From contig MNCI01007769.1 of the NCBI GenBank assembly GCA_015680685.1, forward strand, positions 168,831 through 232,830: DNA of 64,000 bases. The letters are read 5' to 3'. Below, one piece after another: positions 46,162-57,639 of this stretch. The notes beneath the pieces are model-generated. The model was not told the origin of the DNA. It did no database searches and saw only the letters and a list, made by a program, of their open reading frames with translations. Positions within the stretch are counted from its first letter, which is position 1; each line of letters begins with the position of its first letter. The DNA comes from Gnetum montanum. Lineage: Eukaryota; Streptophyta; Gnetopsida; Gnetales; Gnetaceae. A program made the position numbers and the translations under genes.

Positions 46162-47567
46162 AAAATTCTGAGCTTCGTACTTCTCCAAGAAGAATCGAGC
46201 TAAGTCATGATGCTCGCTAGCATGACTGAAGCTTAAGGACCTTACAGGTAGCTTCAAACAGAGTCAAACTGAGTAAGAAATGGTTTCCTGGGATCCACAG
46301 AAGACTACGATGACATATGGCATCAAACTTGGCAAATCTTGAGCTCAAAATACATGGTTTTCACTAAGTATGCATCTTGTACACTGGCCTACAGCCCAGC
46401 ATACAGCAAATTTTGGGCCCCAAAAATGAGTCAAAACATGCTAAAACTAAGTGTCTGGACCCCCCAAGACCTTCCCCAGGATCCCCAACAGCTCTCAGGC
46501 ACATGAAAATCAACTTTTGGGCTCCAAATGATGGTCTTTCATTCATCTACGCCTAGCATAGAGCCCAGCATAGAGAGACTTTTGGGCCCCAGAAATGAGT
46601 CAAAACATGCCAGAACTAAGTGTCTGGACCCCCTACGAACTTCCCCAAGATCCCCAACAACTCTCAGGCACTTGAAAATCAAGTTTTGACCTTAAAATGA
46701 AGCATTTTGATGTGTATACGCTGGGTACATTTTTGGTGTATGCTGGCATCTTGTACATTGGCATCCATGCACGCTGGCATCCTATACGCTGGCATCCATG
46801 TACGCTCTCTACACTATGACTGGCATGTTGTACGTTGGCATCCATGTACATTGGCATGCTATACGCTGGCATCCTTGTACGCTGGCATGTTGTATGTTGT
46901 ACAGTTGTAATTTTCTTTTGCACTCGGTCAATGCACCACGTGTCACCCAACCTGAGTCTAATGTCTAAACCTGTATAAGAACCACAATTTTTCATTAGAC
47001 TGGTCGGTTGGCAAATTTTGGAGCAAACTAGAGAGAGAAGAGACGTTGAGAACCAGAGTAGAGAATCTTGTACGCTGGACAACCCTGTACGCTGAGCATA
47101 CAGCCTCTACACTATGCCTACAGTGTGAACCAGCCCACAATCATCCCTGCATCCACCAAGGCTTTTCGTCTTCCTTGTGTCAAATCCGCAACTACGTTAG
47201 ACCAGTGCATTGTACTCTCATTTTGAAATACCATTGTTACATTTTCTTCCTAAAATCTGTTACAGTTTGCATTAATTTTTGCATGTATTCTGTTTACGCT
47301 CTTTTATGTTTAAGCTTCATTTGCATTAATTACGTTTTTTACACTCTGTTTTACACCTGTTACGTCGTTCATGTATAACCCAATGTATAGAACCTCAGTG
47401 TACATTTGGGGAAATCCTTGCTTGATCCGCGTGCGGACCATCCAAGGTATTCTACCTTCGTTCATTCCAGCTCGCCCTCAGGTGAAGGTAGGATCTTCTG
47501 TGCGTATCCGGTAGTCCCACAGTCTCTGTATCCTTCCAGCTGGAGACCGACAATTTCAGATAGTACA
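46151..47567 (+). repeat. 3' LTR of element B (LTR C, 1417 bp)
   Basis: It starts TGGAACACA after the PPT and ends TAGTACA. It aligns with LTR B throughout. CCACGTGTC lies at 46936-46944 and TATAAGA at 46974-46980. Confidence 0.9.
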
Positions 47568-47809
47568 AACTATAGGTTGGTCTTTAGAGCTTCCCTGAAG
47601 AACACATATTACTTGAACCATATCAGATTAGCTTGTTTTTACTTTGGTTTTGTTTTATTTTATTTTTACTTTAGTTATTCATTTCACTTTGATGTGCATT
47701 AGTTACTAATTAGTTTTTTGTTCTCATGTCCCAATAACTAGATGATAGTAATGGCCCCAATAGTGAAGGAAGAGATGATCCCTCACCCCCTCTTATAGAT
47801 GCTACTTAG

Positions 47810-48850
47810 TTCCATTAGGTGTCTTTCAATTTTAGTTATTTTGATTTCATGTTTATGATGATGTATGAATAGTGTTAGCCAAAACAATTTATTTTTTGAA
47901 CATTTTATTACTTCGACATATTCACCACGTTATGTGGCCATGGTTATGATGTTATGGACATTTTAACTTTAATTTTAATTTTAAATTTTAATTCTAGTTG
48001 TAATGTTCTAGGATTATGATTTTTTTTATGTTACGGATATACATTGTAATTTATATCTAAAGGCTATATTGGCTAAACTTGGTTGTCATGCAATAGAAAG
48101 TTAAAGTAATTATGTAACAAAGTCATAAACTAAAGCAAAAATGAGATATATGGTTGTATTCTAGTTTTAGAAAATGGTAGGCCATGTGGCATTTTCCTAT
48201 TAGGGCCATGGAAAGCCATAGGATATGTAAAATAAAATGTGTATTTTTGGTTATTTCATGTTTTATAAATTTTTATGGATATTTCAATTTTAAATTTTTT
48301 ATGATATTTTTGGGATTTTTGAGAAAAAATTAAAAAGGCTTCAAAAGTAAAAGAAATTAAAACAAAGGTAAACCTTAAGAGGTAAATAAAGCATTCAACC
48401 TAAAGGAAAACAAGGTAAGAAAAAAAAATAAAGTATAAACTAGGCTATCCAGCTATAAGTACATATAGTTATATGGTTATGAGTACATATGGTGTAAGAA
48501 GGATCAAGAGCATATATCACTTATGTATGTGTTTCCTAATCTTTCAGAGATTAGAAAATATATATGGTTTGTTTTGCACTAGTTTGTATTCTCCATCTCC
48601 TTCATTGACAATGTTGAAGGGGATTTCTCCCCATAGCTCATTGATGCATTTATCATTATTTACTTTGATCTCTTTTGCTCTATCACTCCTTTCAATTTTG
48701 TGGCAAATGGTAGGAGCTTCTTTCTAAAACTCCACTTTGGACTCTTATTCTGTATTAACATTGTTAATAGCTAAAGGGGTCAAATATCACTATGGATAAT
48801 GATTTCACCTTCCTCATAAGGCAAGTGGATTTCTTGGTAAATAGGTCAAG
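47810..48850. other. AT-rich spacer of element 3 between cargo and protease
   Basis: About 1 kb, very AT-rich. It corresponds to the cargo-protease spacer of element 1 (7561-8253). No gene or clear repeat is seen. Confidence 0.5.
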
Positions 48851-49410
48851 ATACAACTTATAATTGGGTTAACCAAGGTCTTCCCAGGATGAGGTTGAAT
48901 CCTAGTATTTCTTCTACTACCAAGAAATATACCATTATAGTGAATTTCTCCCCTAATGAAAAATCTAGAGAAATAAATCCTTTGATCACAACCTGTGATC
49001 GGTTAAAGGATTTAAGGGATGAAGTCAACATATGTTGCATGTATTCTGTTAGGCCCAAGTATTCAATGATGGTATGACGTATAACATTGGTTGTTTCCTT
49101 ATCATCCACATGTACCCTATGTACTTCATATCACCCAACCCATATGGTTATAAGGAGAGGATCCTTAGTTACTTTCCAATTTTGGGGATTTATCTTAATT
49201 TCACTATCATGAAACATCAGTGATGTTAACTTTGATTCCTTGGACAAATAGGGTATCATGACTACATGAATAGACTTTTCATTAGTGAGGAAATCCTTAC
49301 TAATAGAATTGAAGATCAACATCTTAACTAAAGCCTCACAATGGGCAATAGAAGTTATGACTAGGTCATACAAGCTCAAGTTTGTATTCTTTTGTATGAG
49401 CAACTACTTA
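48851..49410 (-). pseudogene. Aspartic protease region of element 3, decayed
   Basis: On the minus strand, LYDLVITSIAHCEALVKML (about 49335-49395) is the block before protease. VDDKETTNVIRHTI (about 49065-49110) sits at the active site, and EEILGFNLILGRPWLTQL (about 48858-48910) is the C-terminal motif. It aligns with elements 1 and B. The active-site triad reads D-D-K. Confidence 0.78.
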
Positions 49411-51480
49411 ACCTATTCCATGGCATTAAGGAAGTGTTTGTAATTAATAATTGATTTTTCATTTTTAACTTTCTCCATGCACCCCAAAATATGAACTTCA
49501 TGATTGGATTATCGTTGTGGCCTAGCCTCTCTTTTTTCTTGTTAGAGTTTTGGTTCCTCCCATGGTTTACTTGTTAAAGCATCCTAGCTCATGGAAGTCA
49601 TGAGAAGAGATGAGATGGGAGTTGGCTTTGGTGGGTACACTCCCTTCCTTGACTTGGACTACTTATCATTTTTGTTCTTGGCTTTCTACATTTCCTTCTT
49701 CCATTTTTTGGTTAAGGATTTCTTATTATCCCTATTTAGTTTCAAGGAAAAAGCTATTGCATTGGCCACCATGAGTGGTTGTTATTGTGTTGTTGGGTCA
49801 AGTTGTGTTGTAAAGGCCTGGGGTACCCTAATGAGAAAAGGATTCTTAGGGGGCATTCATGATTGTATCTTTACAAAAAAAGGGGATTTTAAGCTTGAAT
49901 AAGTTGAAGGACCCCTTTTGTTATTAGGGGGTACCTGAATCATGAATAGTTTCCTCATAGGCATTTGATTGTCATCAACATTAAACACTAATATAATGTA
50001 TGAACTGTTGTTAGAATTCAATGGGTCCTTATATACATGCATCAACTAATTCTAAGGCCTAACTAGGTTTGAAGTATCTAATACTAGTTCATCCTTATCA
50101 ATCATTTTTTGCAAGTCATCTTTAAGTGTAAGGTAAAAATTAGTATCATGATCTCACAATTAATGATGATGGTAGAAATGGTTGAGCTTAAAATACTTAG
50201 GCACTAGAGGGTCATCCTTAGTTTCTCAAGTGGGGTCTTTTTCTATTTCACATAACCTATCATGCCTCTTATGGGTAATCAAGGTAATCTACTTGTATTA
50301 GATCCTACTACTCTTCAATAGTTGTATTTAGATCTCTTTCACCATTGTACTTGGTGAACTAAAGCATAGGGGCACTAGGAGAAAGAGTTAGGGATGGGAT
50401 CATAGGATTAATGGGATTATCCTCATAAAAGTCCATTATCTTCACAATATTGGATATTGAGGCTTTAAGTTTCCTTAACTTCTCAATTATGTCCTGGATC
50501 ATTTGAGAAGCTTAATATAGTCCTTGGGATGTCCCTGTTAGTTGTGGGATTTGGATGAAGTGTTTAGGTATAAACTATGATGTCTATAGTCTTCCTATTA
50601 GTTGGGGTACTAAGGGGAGGGGATGAGTTACTATAGTGACAACTGGGTTAAACAAAGAAAATGATATTTGCACTAGTATCTGGGGCACAAATGGAACAAG
50701 GGGATGCGTGATTCCTAGGTCACTTTGGATCGCATTGTCGATCCCATATGGATGGTAATGGGGTTAGTGATGATAATAACCATCAATGATGACTACATAG
50801 ATTTAGGTTATGTAGCAAATGACATGGAAAAGTGAAAATTTGTAGACTATAACACTGATTGTGTTTGATGCATAACTATAACATGAGTGTGTCCAATCAT
50901 GATTAGGTGAGGTGGGGGCTAAGGTGCTAGGATGTGTCTAGTGGAAGAAGTAAATGGTATGAAGGTAGGCATTATAGTCTCAGGGATTTATTATTGGAAG
51001 AGTTTTCCTAAGAGGTTATCATGTTTAGATTCTTTTCTAACTTTGTCCTCTTCCTCTAGTTATCCATTAGAAGTTACTTTTGCTTCTTCCTCATCCATCT
51101 CAATTAGATAAGGTAGGATGCATGTGTAAGTGTCAGTAAGAGGTATTTGGTCATATAAAAAGGGAATATACTCTTTTCCATTGCAATGTATGATCTCATA
51201 TTCCCTTTTGGCTTTTAATTCCATTCATGAAGCTAGCATCATAACCTAGATCGTGGCACCAATATAGTTCTAATGATCCTCATTTATCACTGAGAACTTA
51301 GGACTTCACCCCCTTAGTTGCAAGGATTTCCTATATTCAATAATAGTAGTGTCTTTGGGGTCATAAAGCTTCATATCATATTAGCTAGACATGTCATTAG
51401 TGAAGTTAGAAGCAAACTTGGTTAATTTTTGAAATGACATGTTGAAAATTGAGTTTCTAGATTTTTATTATTTTTAGTAA
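49411..51480 (-). pseudogene. gag: gag and linker of element 3, strongly decayed
   Basis: Minus-strand remnants include the linker motifs KSPFFVKIQ and QVPPNNK (about 49860-49960) and a decayed knuckle whose end, DHDTNFYLTLKDDLQKMID, aligns with GHTTNYCLSLQDDIQ of element 1 (about 50095-50175). The gag core is expected at about 50.3-51.4 kb but is too broken for me to trace residue by residue. The open frame on the plus strand at 49591-49902 is not supported. Confidence 0.6.
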
Positions 51481-51820
51481 AGACATAGTAAGTGGAACAA
51501 TCTACTAATCTAGTAAACCAAAAATAGAAAGGAAGTGGAAAACAATTGCTAAGTAGTGAAAATGGGAGAAAGGAAAAGTGGTTTACCTACTGGATGAAAA
51601 TGGGTGTCATAATTGGAACAACATTGAATGGAATGGATGTTGTAGTAGATGGAAAATTTGTAGCAAAACCAAACTCTATTACTGCTACTACACCAAGGCT
51701 TGTGAAACAAGGTTTGATAACCAACATTGGTATGATGGAATGGTAGAACGATAGAAATGTAGAAGGCTTGGAATTGGAAGAAATGGCTAAAGTGGGTTTA
51801 TGATGAAGAATTTGGATGGA

Positions 51821-51839
51821 GGTCCTCCTTCTAGTGCCA
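51821..51839 (-). other. Primer-binding site of element 3
   Basis: On the minus strand TGGCACTAGAAGGAGGACC differs from the element B site by two transitions. It fixes the orientation of element 3 and the LTR end a few bases further right. Confidence 0.75.
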
Positions 51840-51848
51840 GAAAACTAA

Positions 51849-52661
51849 TGGTGCTATAAGTTTTGGTTGTTGAAATTAGAAAACTAAAAGACCTAAATGT
51901 CAAAATATTTTCATCCCTGAATCCCAAGGGCTTCTAAAAAATGAGATTCAAGATACCTTGGATGATCTTGCTTATCACCCAAGGACTTACAAAATGTAAA
52001 TAGAAATGGCTATGAAAACATAAACATAATCATAGATAAAATTAGAAATGATAATGAAAATAAAAATGTAAACATAAATATAAATGGTGAAATGGAAAAA
52101 TAAATAACTTTAAAAATGAAAACTTAAATGGTATTCCAATTGTATATTCAAAATGAAAATAAGTATAAAACGAAAATGTAAAGTATATTTTGCACAACAT
52201 GAACAATAAGCTTAATAAAAAATAAAGAATATAGGTTCATGAAGTTTAGGTTTATGCCAAAAGCACAAGAAGTTCCTTGCAAAAGCTCAAAGTTCATCAA
52301 AGAAGGTAGGCTACATCCTACTACAACCCCATGATCTAGTTTCTTTCCAAATTTGGTTTTTAGTAACATTTCGTTGGGGTCCACCAAGGTCTACAATATG
52401 AGAATGGGATTGGTATTGTACTTTTAAAGCATGGAAGCTATTTGGGAGTTTTTGTGCCTAGTGTAGTACTAGTTTCTGCTAGTAAACAATGCTACAAAGT
52501 GAGGTTGTAATGTGCTTTGGTGATTGTGAAAGTGGAATTATTATGAAAGGTTACAAAGTACCAAAGTGTTGTAATGTGTTGAAAATTGGAACTGTGAAGA
52601 CTACGAAAAATGCCAAATTTTGAATATGAAAAAATTTGGAAACCTAAAAATGGTGTTGCCA
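51849..52661 (-). repeat. 5' LTR of element 3 (right boundary uncertain)
   Basis: The LTR end (TATAGCACCA on the minus strand) is set by the PBS. The region upstream has GATCATCCAAGGTAT, like ACCATCCAAGGTACT in LTRs A-C. A possible start is TGGCAACACCATTTTTAGG at 52661, resembling TGAAACACCACAAAATTT, but the LTR could extend further right. Confidence 0.45.
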
Positions 52662-53646
52662 TTGGATTTTTATAAGGTAGTGTTTCTATTTTTAGACCTA
52701 TGCACAACTACCATGATTTTTGATAGATTGATGTCAATGTGCAAGTTGTAATGGTCATCCTCTCCCAGCATAGTTACCTTGTTTTGTAAGTCTAGAATGG
52801 ACTATGGCCACAAAACCCATCTATTTAGTATAAATAGTCAATGGAATTTTGTGACTATTTTGTACCATCCTTACTATGTTGTCCTTGATCAATGGTCATC
52901 TACTTTCAATGGAGTTTCCATTTATAGTAAGTTTGAAATGAGCTATAGCCAGAAAACCCATCCGTTTACTATAAATAATACATGGACTTTTGTAACTATG
53001 TTGGCATAATTCTTACTACATTGGCTTTGGTGGAGTATGTTGAGGTTGTTGGAAAATGTCAAAATTAGTAGAAAACATGCAAAAAGTTAGAAACTATGGA
53101 AATGGTGGAATCTATTGGAAAGTGCCATGTCTAGTTGAGAATATTGTCTATGTTGGTTGTTGTTGACCTAGAATCANAGAAAGTGCCATGCCTAGTTGAG
53201 AATATTGTCTATGTTGGTTGTTGTTGACCTAGAATCACTACATTGGATATTATTGAAAAATGAAAATTCTAACAATTCCAATGTTGTACCTATACTAGAT
53301 CTTAGGAATGACTATGCTAGCTACTATGTCTACTAAAATTGGCTTCAGAGTAGTTAGGGCTATTTCCATACAAAAAGCCATGAAAATGTCAATTTTAGCC
53401 ATTTCCAATGTATTTTCAGCCTTCTGAAGCTCATATATACATATTAGATACCTTTTCCTACTGCAAAAGTAAGGCAATAAAAGCTTTTGAGCATTTTTTG
53501 GCCTTATAAATCTGAAATATCCTAGATTTTCGCTCATGGACTACATATCTCATGTGAAGACATCTCATAGCTAGGAGGAGATGGAGTAGATGAAGAGGAA
53601 GCTCAATCTAGCTATGGGAATATAGAAAATCATCAACTAAGGATTT
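52662..53646. other. Unassigned stretch with a two-copy 142-bp repeat and an N join
   Basis: It contains two copies of a unit (from about 52786 and 52928) with CTATGGCCACAAAACCCATC-like text and ACTATAAATA. A 61-bp direct duplication flanks the single N at 53177. No coding region is recognised. It may belong to the U3 part of the element 3 LTR. Confidence 0.4.
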
Positions 53647-54806
53647 TGAAACACCATTAACTTTGGAACTCATGATTCAGCATAGTCCCAAAATTTGGGT
53701 GAGGATCTCTGCAAGCGTGGTATCACGCTGGACTATGTAGACAACATGGCACCTTAGAAGTCCAAACACCTATGAAGCTGTTGTCGAGCTTGCTTGTCAT
53801 CCTCTGCAGCATAGTCAACGTAGCATCCAGTCATGAGGCTAGTTTGTGCAAAAATGGCACTTAGGATGGACTAAATAGTTCAACAAATTTTCTAACTATG
53901 AGTCCTGCTACGCTACTCTATGCTACACAGTGTAGTAGGCCATGTCATGTTAAAAATGTTGCAAGTGTTAGATCAAACACAGAAGATGCAATTTGTAGAT
54001 ATTTGTTTTTGAAAGATGCATACCCTACTTTATCCTTAAAGTGTGATTAGTATGACATAGAAAAATAGAGCAAATTTCATCAAAAATCACCTCAGTTTTA
54101 ATGCTACACTGTGTTATGCTACATAGGATAGAACAACATAGTAGGACCCTAGCATGAAAAAATCTTCTCTCAAATTGTCTTGACATGGAAAATAAAATTG
54201 CCCATGCTTCTACCATGAAAAATTATTGATCTATTACCACCTCAGAATATGACTAAGTTCCCATGAAAAAACACTTGCAAAGTAAGTTAAAATTCAAGAA
54301 AAACTGGGTGCTACACTACACAGCGTAGCATAGGGTAGTAGGGTGATAATGCAAGAAGATCCTCCATCAAGTTGTTCTAGCAAAATAATTACACTTGGCT
54401 ATGCTTTGACCACCAAGACTACTTTTCCCACTTCACCCTCAGGTCCCAATCAATGTCTCCTGATAAAACATTATAGGTTGTCATTCAAATTCATCCCAAA
54501 CTGATGACTATGTTGTGCTATGCTACATAGTGTAGCACAACCTAGTAAGGACCTAAAAGATAAAAATTTCCCTAGGGATTTAACGAAGAATTCTCAGGCT
54601 CCTTTAACATGAAAAGTGTAATTGCTGGTTGCTAAAGTAGCTTGTCTTGGGAAGCCTCAGAGGAGTATTTTTAGTTTTTGAACAAGATTTATCTTAAAGG
54701 TGGCTACTATGCTGTGCAGCGTAGCATAGTGTAGTGAGTGGGTATTCATGCTACTCCACTATGCTAAGTAGCATAACTAGCATAACAATTGAAAATAAGT
54801 CATAGG
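53647..54806 (+). repeat. LTR F: plus-strand Tat-family LTR, interrupted by element 4
   Basis: It starts TGAAACACCATT without a preceding PPT, so it is probably a 5' LTR. It aligns with the start of the element 1 3' LTR (GTGCAAAAATGGCAC and TAGTTCAACAAATTTTCTAA). It has at least six TATGCTAC-type palindromes. At 54806 it is cut by element 4 in the opposite orientation; the rest of its element must lie right of the window. Confidence 0.65.
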
Positions 54807-56038
54807 TGTAATGATCGAAATCATCAGTTACTAGAAACACCAAGGGGATTTCCATGTACACAGTTTTAACCCTGGATCCGTGTGAGGTCCATGCTGGAGA
54901 GAACGAATCAGAGGTACCCTGAATGGTCTTGTCAATTAGACAGGGACTTACTTAATCAGTAAATTCATTGATAATTATATGATGAAGTGGTGATTTGACA
55001 TGGGAATATATTATCGATTTACGAGAAAACGAGATCCACTCTGCTATCGGATCTTGGAGGCAATGAAAGCAATGTAAATTATACGAAATTATTGAAGAAT
55101 TCAATGTAAACAAGGTGCAATGAATTGAATCTGACACATGCACTATCCTAAGATCTGGAATCTTCCTTATAGATAAATATGGTGAATGCAATGGGATTTA
55201 CAAGAAAAGTTTGGTTTGGAGGAAGTGTCCGCCACCAACAACAAGATAATTAGAGAGTAAGCAAGAAAAGGCCAATCTACCTTGTTCTAGTTAATGTGGA
55301 CATAAGGGATTTAGGCTTGAAGCAAAGTATCTGCTAACTTGAAGTCTCTGGTCAAAAGCTTCCCTCTATCACTGTTGATTCTCTTCTTGTCTTCTTGCCA
55401 ATATTTTGCCAATATTGTCAAAAATTGCCAACAATTGTTCACCCTTTAAGCATTGTTCACTGGGGTATTTATAAGATTAGGATTAGGAGAAAAATGTGGT
55501 TTAGATGATGCATGTCCTGATCCCACAAAATGCCGTTTACGTGGTGAATTCTAGCTGAAGCTTGTGGCGCTATGCTGTGTTATGCTCTGAAGCATAGTAT
55601 AGCATAACTACCCTTTAACAAGATAGTTTATTTGAATTTTTCTCTTACATTGAATGAACTATTCTATGAATATGTTGTGATATGCTAGGAAGCATATCAT
55701 GGCGTAATGACTGCCACTACTTAAATTTCATTATCCTTGTTATATCGACTATGCTACTTGCACTACGCTGCGTTACACTACATAGTGTAATGTAGCGTAG
55801 CATCCAAAAAGTCAAAGTTTTGAACATGGCTAACTTGCGAAGTTAAAGTGTTGTTGTTGTGCATCCCTTGTTTCATTCTATTCTCCTAGAGTCCACTATG
55901 CGGAGCTGCGTAGTGTAGTGTAGGAGTCCCTTAGTTGAAAAGAGAAAACTTGCTAAGATGTGCCACTTGTTGCAAATCCTTGCCTAAGCTTCAAGAATTT
56001 GCTGAATTATCGAGGTCTTAAAATTTCATGGTGTTTGA
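54807..56038 (-). repeat. 3' LTR of element 4
   Basis: On the minus strand it starts TCAAACACCATG (decayed TGAAACACC) at 56038 and ends ATCATTACA at 54807. The block GTAAGTCCCTGTCTAATTGAC (minus) matches GTAAGTCCTTGTCTAATCGAC in element 1. Palindromes lie near 55570-55606, 55743-55803 and 55890-55923. Confidence 0.8.
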
Positions 56039-56106
56039 ATGGTCCCTCTTTGTTGATGTTTAGAGGGCTTGCCTGAAAGATGTCGACAAAGAATATGAAA
56101 CACCAT
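56028..56106 (-). other. PPT and stem-loop at the 3' LTR boundary of element 4
   Basis: ATGGTGTTTGAAT (56028-56040) and ATGAAACACCAT (56095-56106) on the plus strand are complementary arms except for one swapped position. The PPT (minus: AACAAAGAGGGACCAT) is in the loop. It is the clearest of the four copies for the outer stem. Confidence 0.65.
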
Positions 56107-57630
56107 AGAGGTAAAGACACCAACATCATCCGTCGACAACTGCTCAGATTTTGCTCTGTCAAGCCTAGAAGTGCGAAGGTGAGAATGCAAAAAGTAGGAG
56201 AGGATTTTACAGTCATGAGGGAGGGAGTCTCGGGGAAGACTCAAGCATATGAGCAAGATACTTTGCAAACAAGCTATTAGGCATCTTCTCATGGGTGTTT
56301 TCTCGAGAGGTTACGCTATTGTACTGTATACGCGAGGCTTGCCTGGATGAGTTGCATTATGCCTGTATGGCCTAGACGAGTTGTGTTTCATCCATTTTTC
56401 CTAGCTTTTCCCAATATTTTTATTTTTTTTAAATAAATATGCTTTCCATGAGGCAAGTTACGTTACACCAATTCATGGATGGGATGATTATCATGTGCGA
56501 AAGAGTTCCTGTATGCTCACATTCTGTACAAACAGGAGGAAAGGGTAAAGGCAGTTGTAGAGATTAGCCTTAGGAAAGAGTAAGATAAGGTGCCTAGTGG
56601 GGTAAAGGGAAATTTTCACACTCCCAAGTAGTCAGGCTAGTCCACGCAGCTACCTCAGAACATTGTGACACCTCACCCTCCCAGTGAACGAATTTTTGAC
56701 TAATGCTATTGTGGAAAGTAACCAGCAAAATGTAACAAATAATCAAGAAAAAAAGAAATCGCCCTAATTTTTGGGAAGGCTTTTGAAACAAGTACCGTCT
56801 GAAGTGAAGAGAAGAGCACAATCCATGGAGAAGAAACCGTAGCAAGAGGCACTAGTCCCATTGTTCACATCATGGCTCAAGAATTCACCGTCGAGAGCCA
56901 GATTCATCTTATCCATCTAACTAGGCAAGGAGCCAGTTAGATGAATCTGCTAAGCCAAGATCTAGTGACGATGAAGGCTGGAGGTAGCCAAGGCTACAGA
57001 TGACCATAGTTTCCTTGGGGCTCTAAGCAGCGAAGCTGGCCACAGGAGTTGCATTTGCTGAGTGGTCGTTGTAGCAGCATCTTCAAGGGGTCAGTAGTAT
57101 GCCTTTTGGCATACCCAAGAAATTATTAGGATGCTAGGAGGGTAGAAGCATTGCGTCTATTCCAATGCCCTACCCATTCCAGCTAGGTAGGGATGTCATG
57201 CAAGAATAATCACACTTGCTTGCTTCATGGATTGTTTGTTGGTAGATTTTCAGTTTTAAGCCCTGGTGGACTGTTGTTGCTAGTTTTAAGTCTCAACAGA
57301 CTATGGTCCTAGTTTAAATTCTGGGCACACTGAAGCATGCTAGTTTTATGTCGTAGCGGATGATAGGAGAGCTAGATTATGGCCTTAGTAGACTATGTTG
57401 TGGTTGTCAGTTTTGTGTTTTGACACAAGGACAAGTCTGTGTTGGTTTAACATCTTAGAGGATAGATGCTTACCTTGCCAGTTTCACATCATGGCGGATG
57501 GTCAAAAACCTTGCCAGTTTAGCGTCATGGTGGACGTGTGTAGGAAATTCCATTTTTACATTGTAGCGGACAAGTACAACACCACAAACTTTACATTTTA
57601 GTGGAAGTTTGTTACCTTGCATTTGAGCCG
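56107..57630 (-). repeat. 3' untranslated region of element 4 with TAAACTAGC hairpins
   Basis: Minus-strand hairpin motifs are spaced 30-60 bp apart between about 57230 and 57600, the same place as 17010-17280 in element 1. The remaining part has no recognised gene. Confidence 0.6.
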
Positions 57631-57639
57631 AGCTATCAT

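Larger units (their letters stand above)
38958..47567 (+). mobile_element. Element B: gag-protease-only (TR-GAG-like) Tat derivative
   Basis: LTRs at 38958-40685 and 46151-47567 flank a 5.5-kb interior with PBS, gag, zinc knuckle and protease but no RT, RNase H or integrase. The flanks AAGTA (38953-38957) and AACTA (47568-47572) are a plausible target duplication with one change. Gag and protease are close to those of elements 1 and 3, and PBS, PPT and hairpin motifs are shared, so it was probably moved in trans by a Tat element. It lacks the antisense cargo. It inserted in the element 3 cargo gene. Confidence 0.85.
24520..47809 (+). pseudogene. Antisense cargo gene of element 3: FCP1-like protein, multi-exon, split by two retrotransposons
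   Basis: Exons by homology and splice signals: 24520-24641 (CACCATGG start), 25862-26315, 26404 to about 26655, about 26860-27550 (contains the 569-base gap), about 27690-27930, about 28340-28632 joined in frame to 38525-38583 once the Athila element and one GTTGC are removed, about 38608-38957 (cut by element B), and a last exon ending at TAG 47807-47809. Intron 1 has the same phase as in the other copies. The FCP1-like exon reads KLILVSIKMVGLLF where element 1 has WLIVLDIGGVL, so the motif I Asp is gone, and NTLIIGHHAHTFFQNPPTIV near its end. DIPLAEVMIITSRHAKENL matches exon 4 of the other copies, and ECRHSNEFLWKQL and EWDHTQNDHKMMYK match element 1 C-terminal exons. Many stops; not functional. 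Confidence 0.75.
19963..52661 (-). mobile_element. Element 3: older Tat element (minus), host of three nested insertions
   Basis: Read on the minus strand: 5' LTR (about 52661-51849), PBS (51839-51821), gag (about 51.4-49.9 kb), protease (about 49.4-48.85 kb), cargo on the opposite strand (47809 down to 24520), a 190-bp repeat array, and the N-terminal RT region (about 20690-19968). The remaining pol and 3' LTR must lie left of element 1, outside the window. Element 1 sits in RT, the Athila element in one cargo exon and element B in another. It is more decayed than elements 1 and 4, as expected for the oldest layer. The right LTR boundary is uncertain. Confidence 0.75.

Noticed and set aside
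49591-49902. Plus-strand open frame of 103 codons in element 3
   Set aside because: It runs opposite to the gag linker and has no homologue in the matching place of elements 1 or B.
53647-56038. Head-to-head LTRs as an inverted-repeat DNA transposon
   Set aside because: The two LTRs have different lengths and sequence; the right one ends in a PPT and continues into element 4 pol, so it is an insertion of one element into another LTR.
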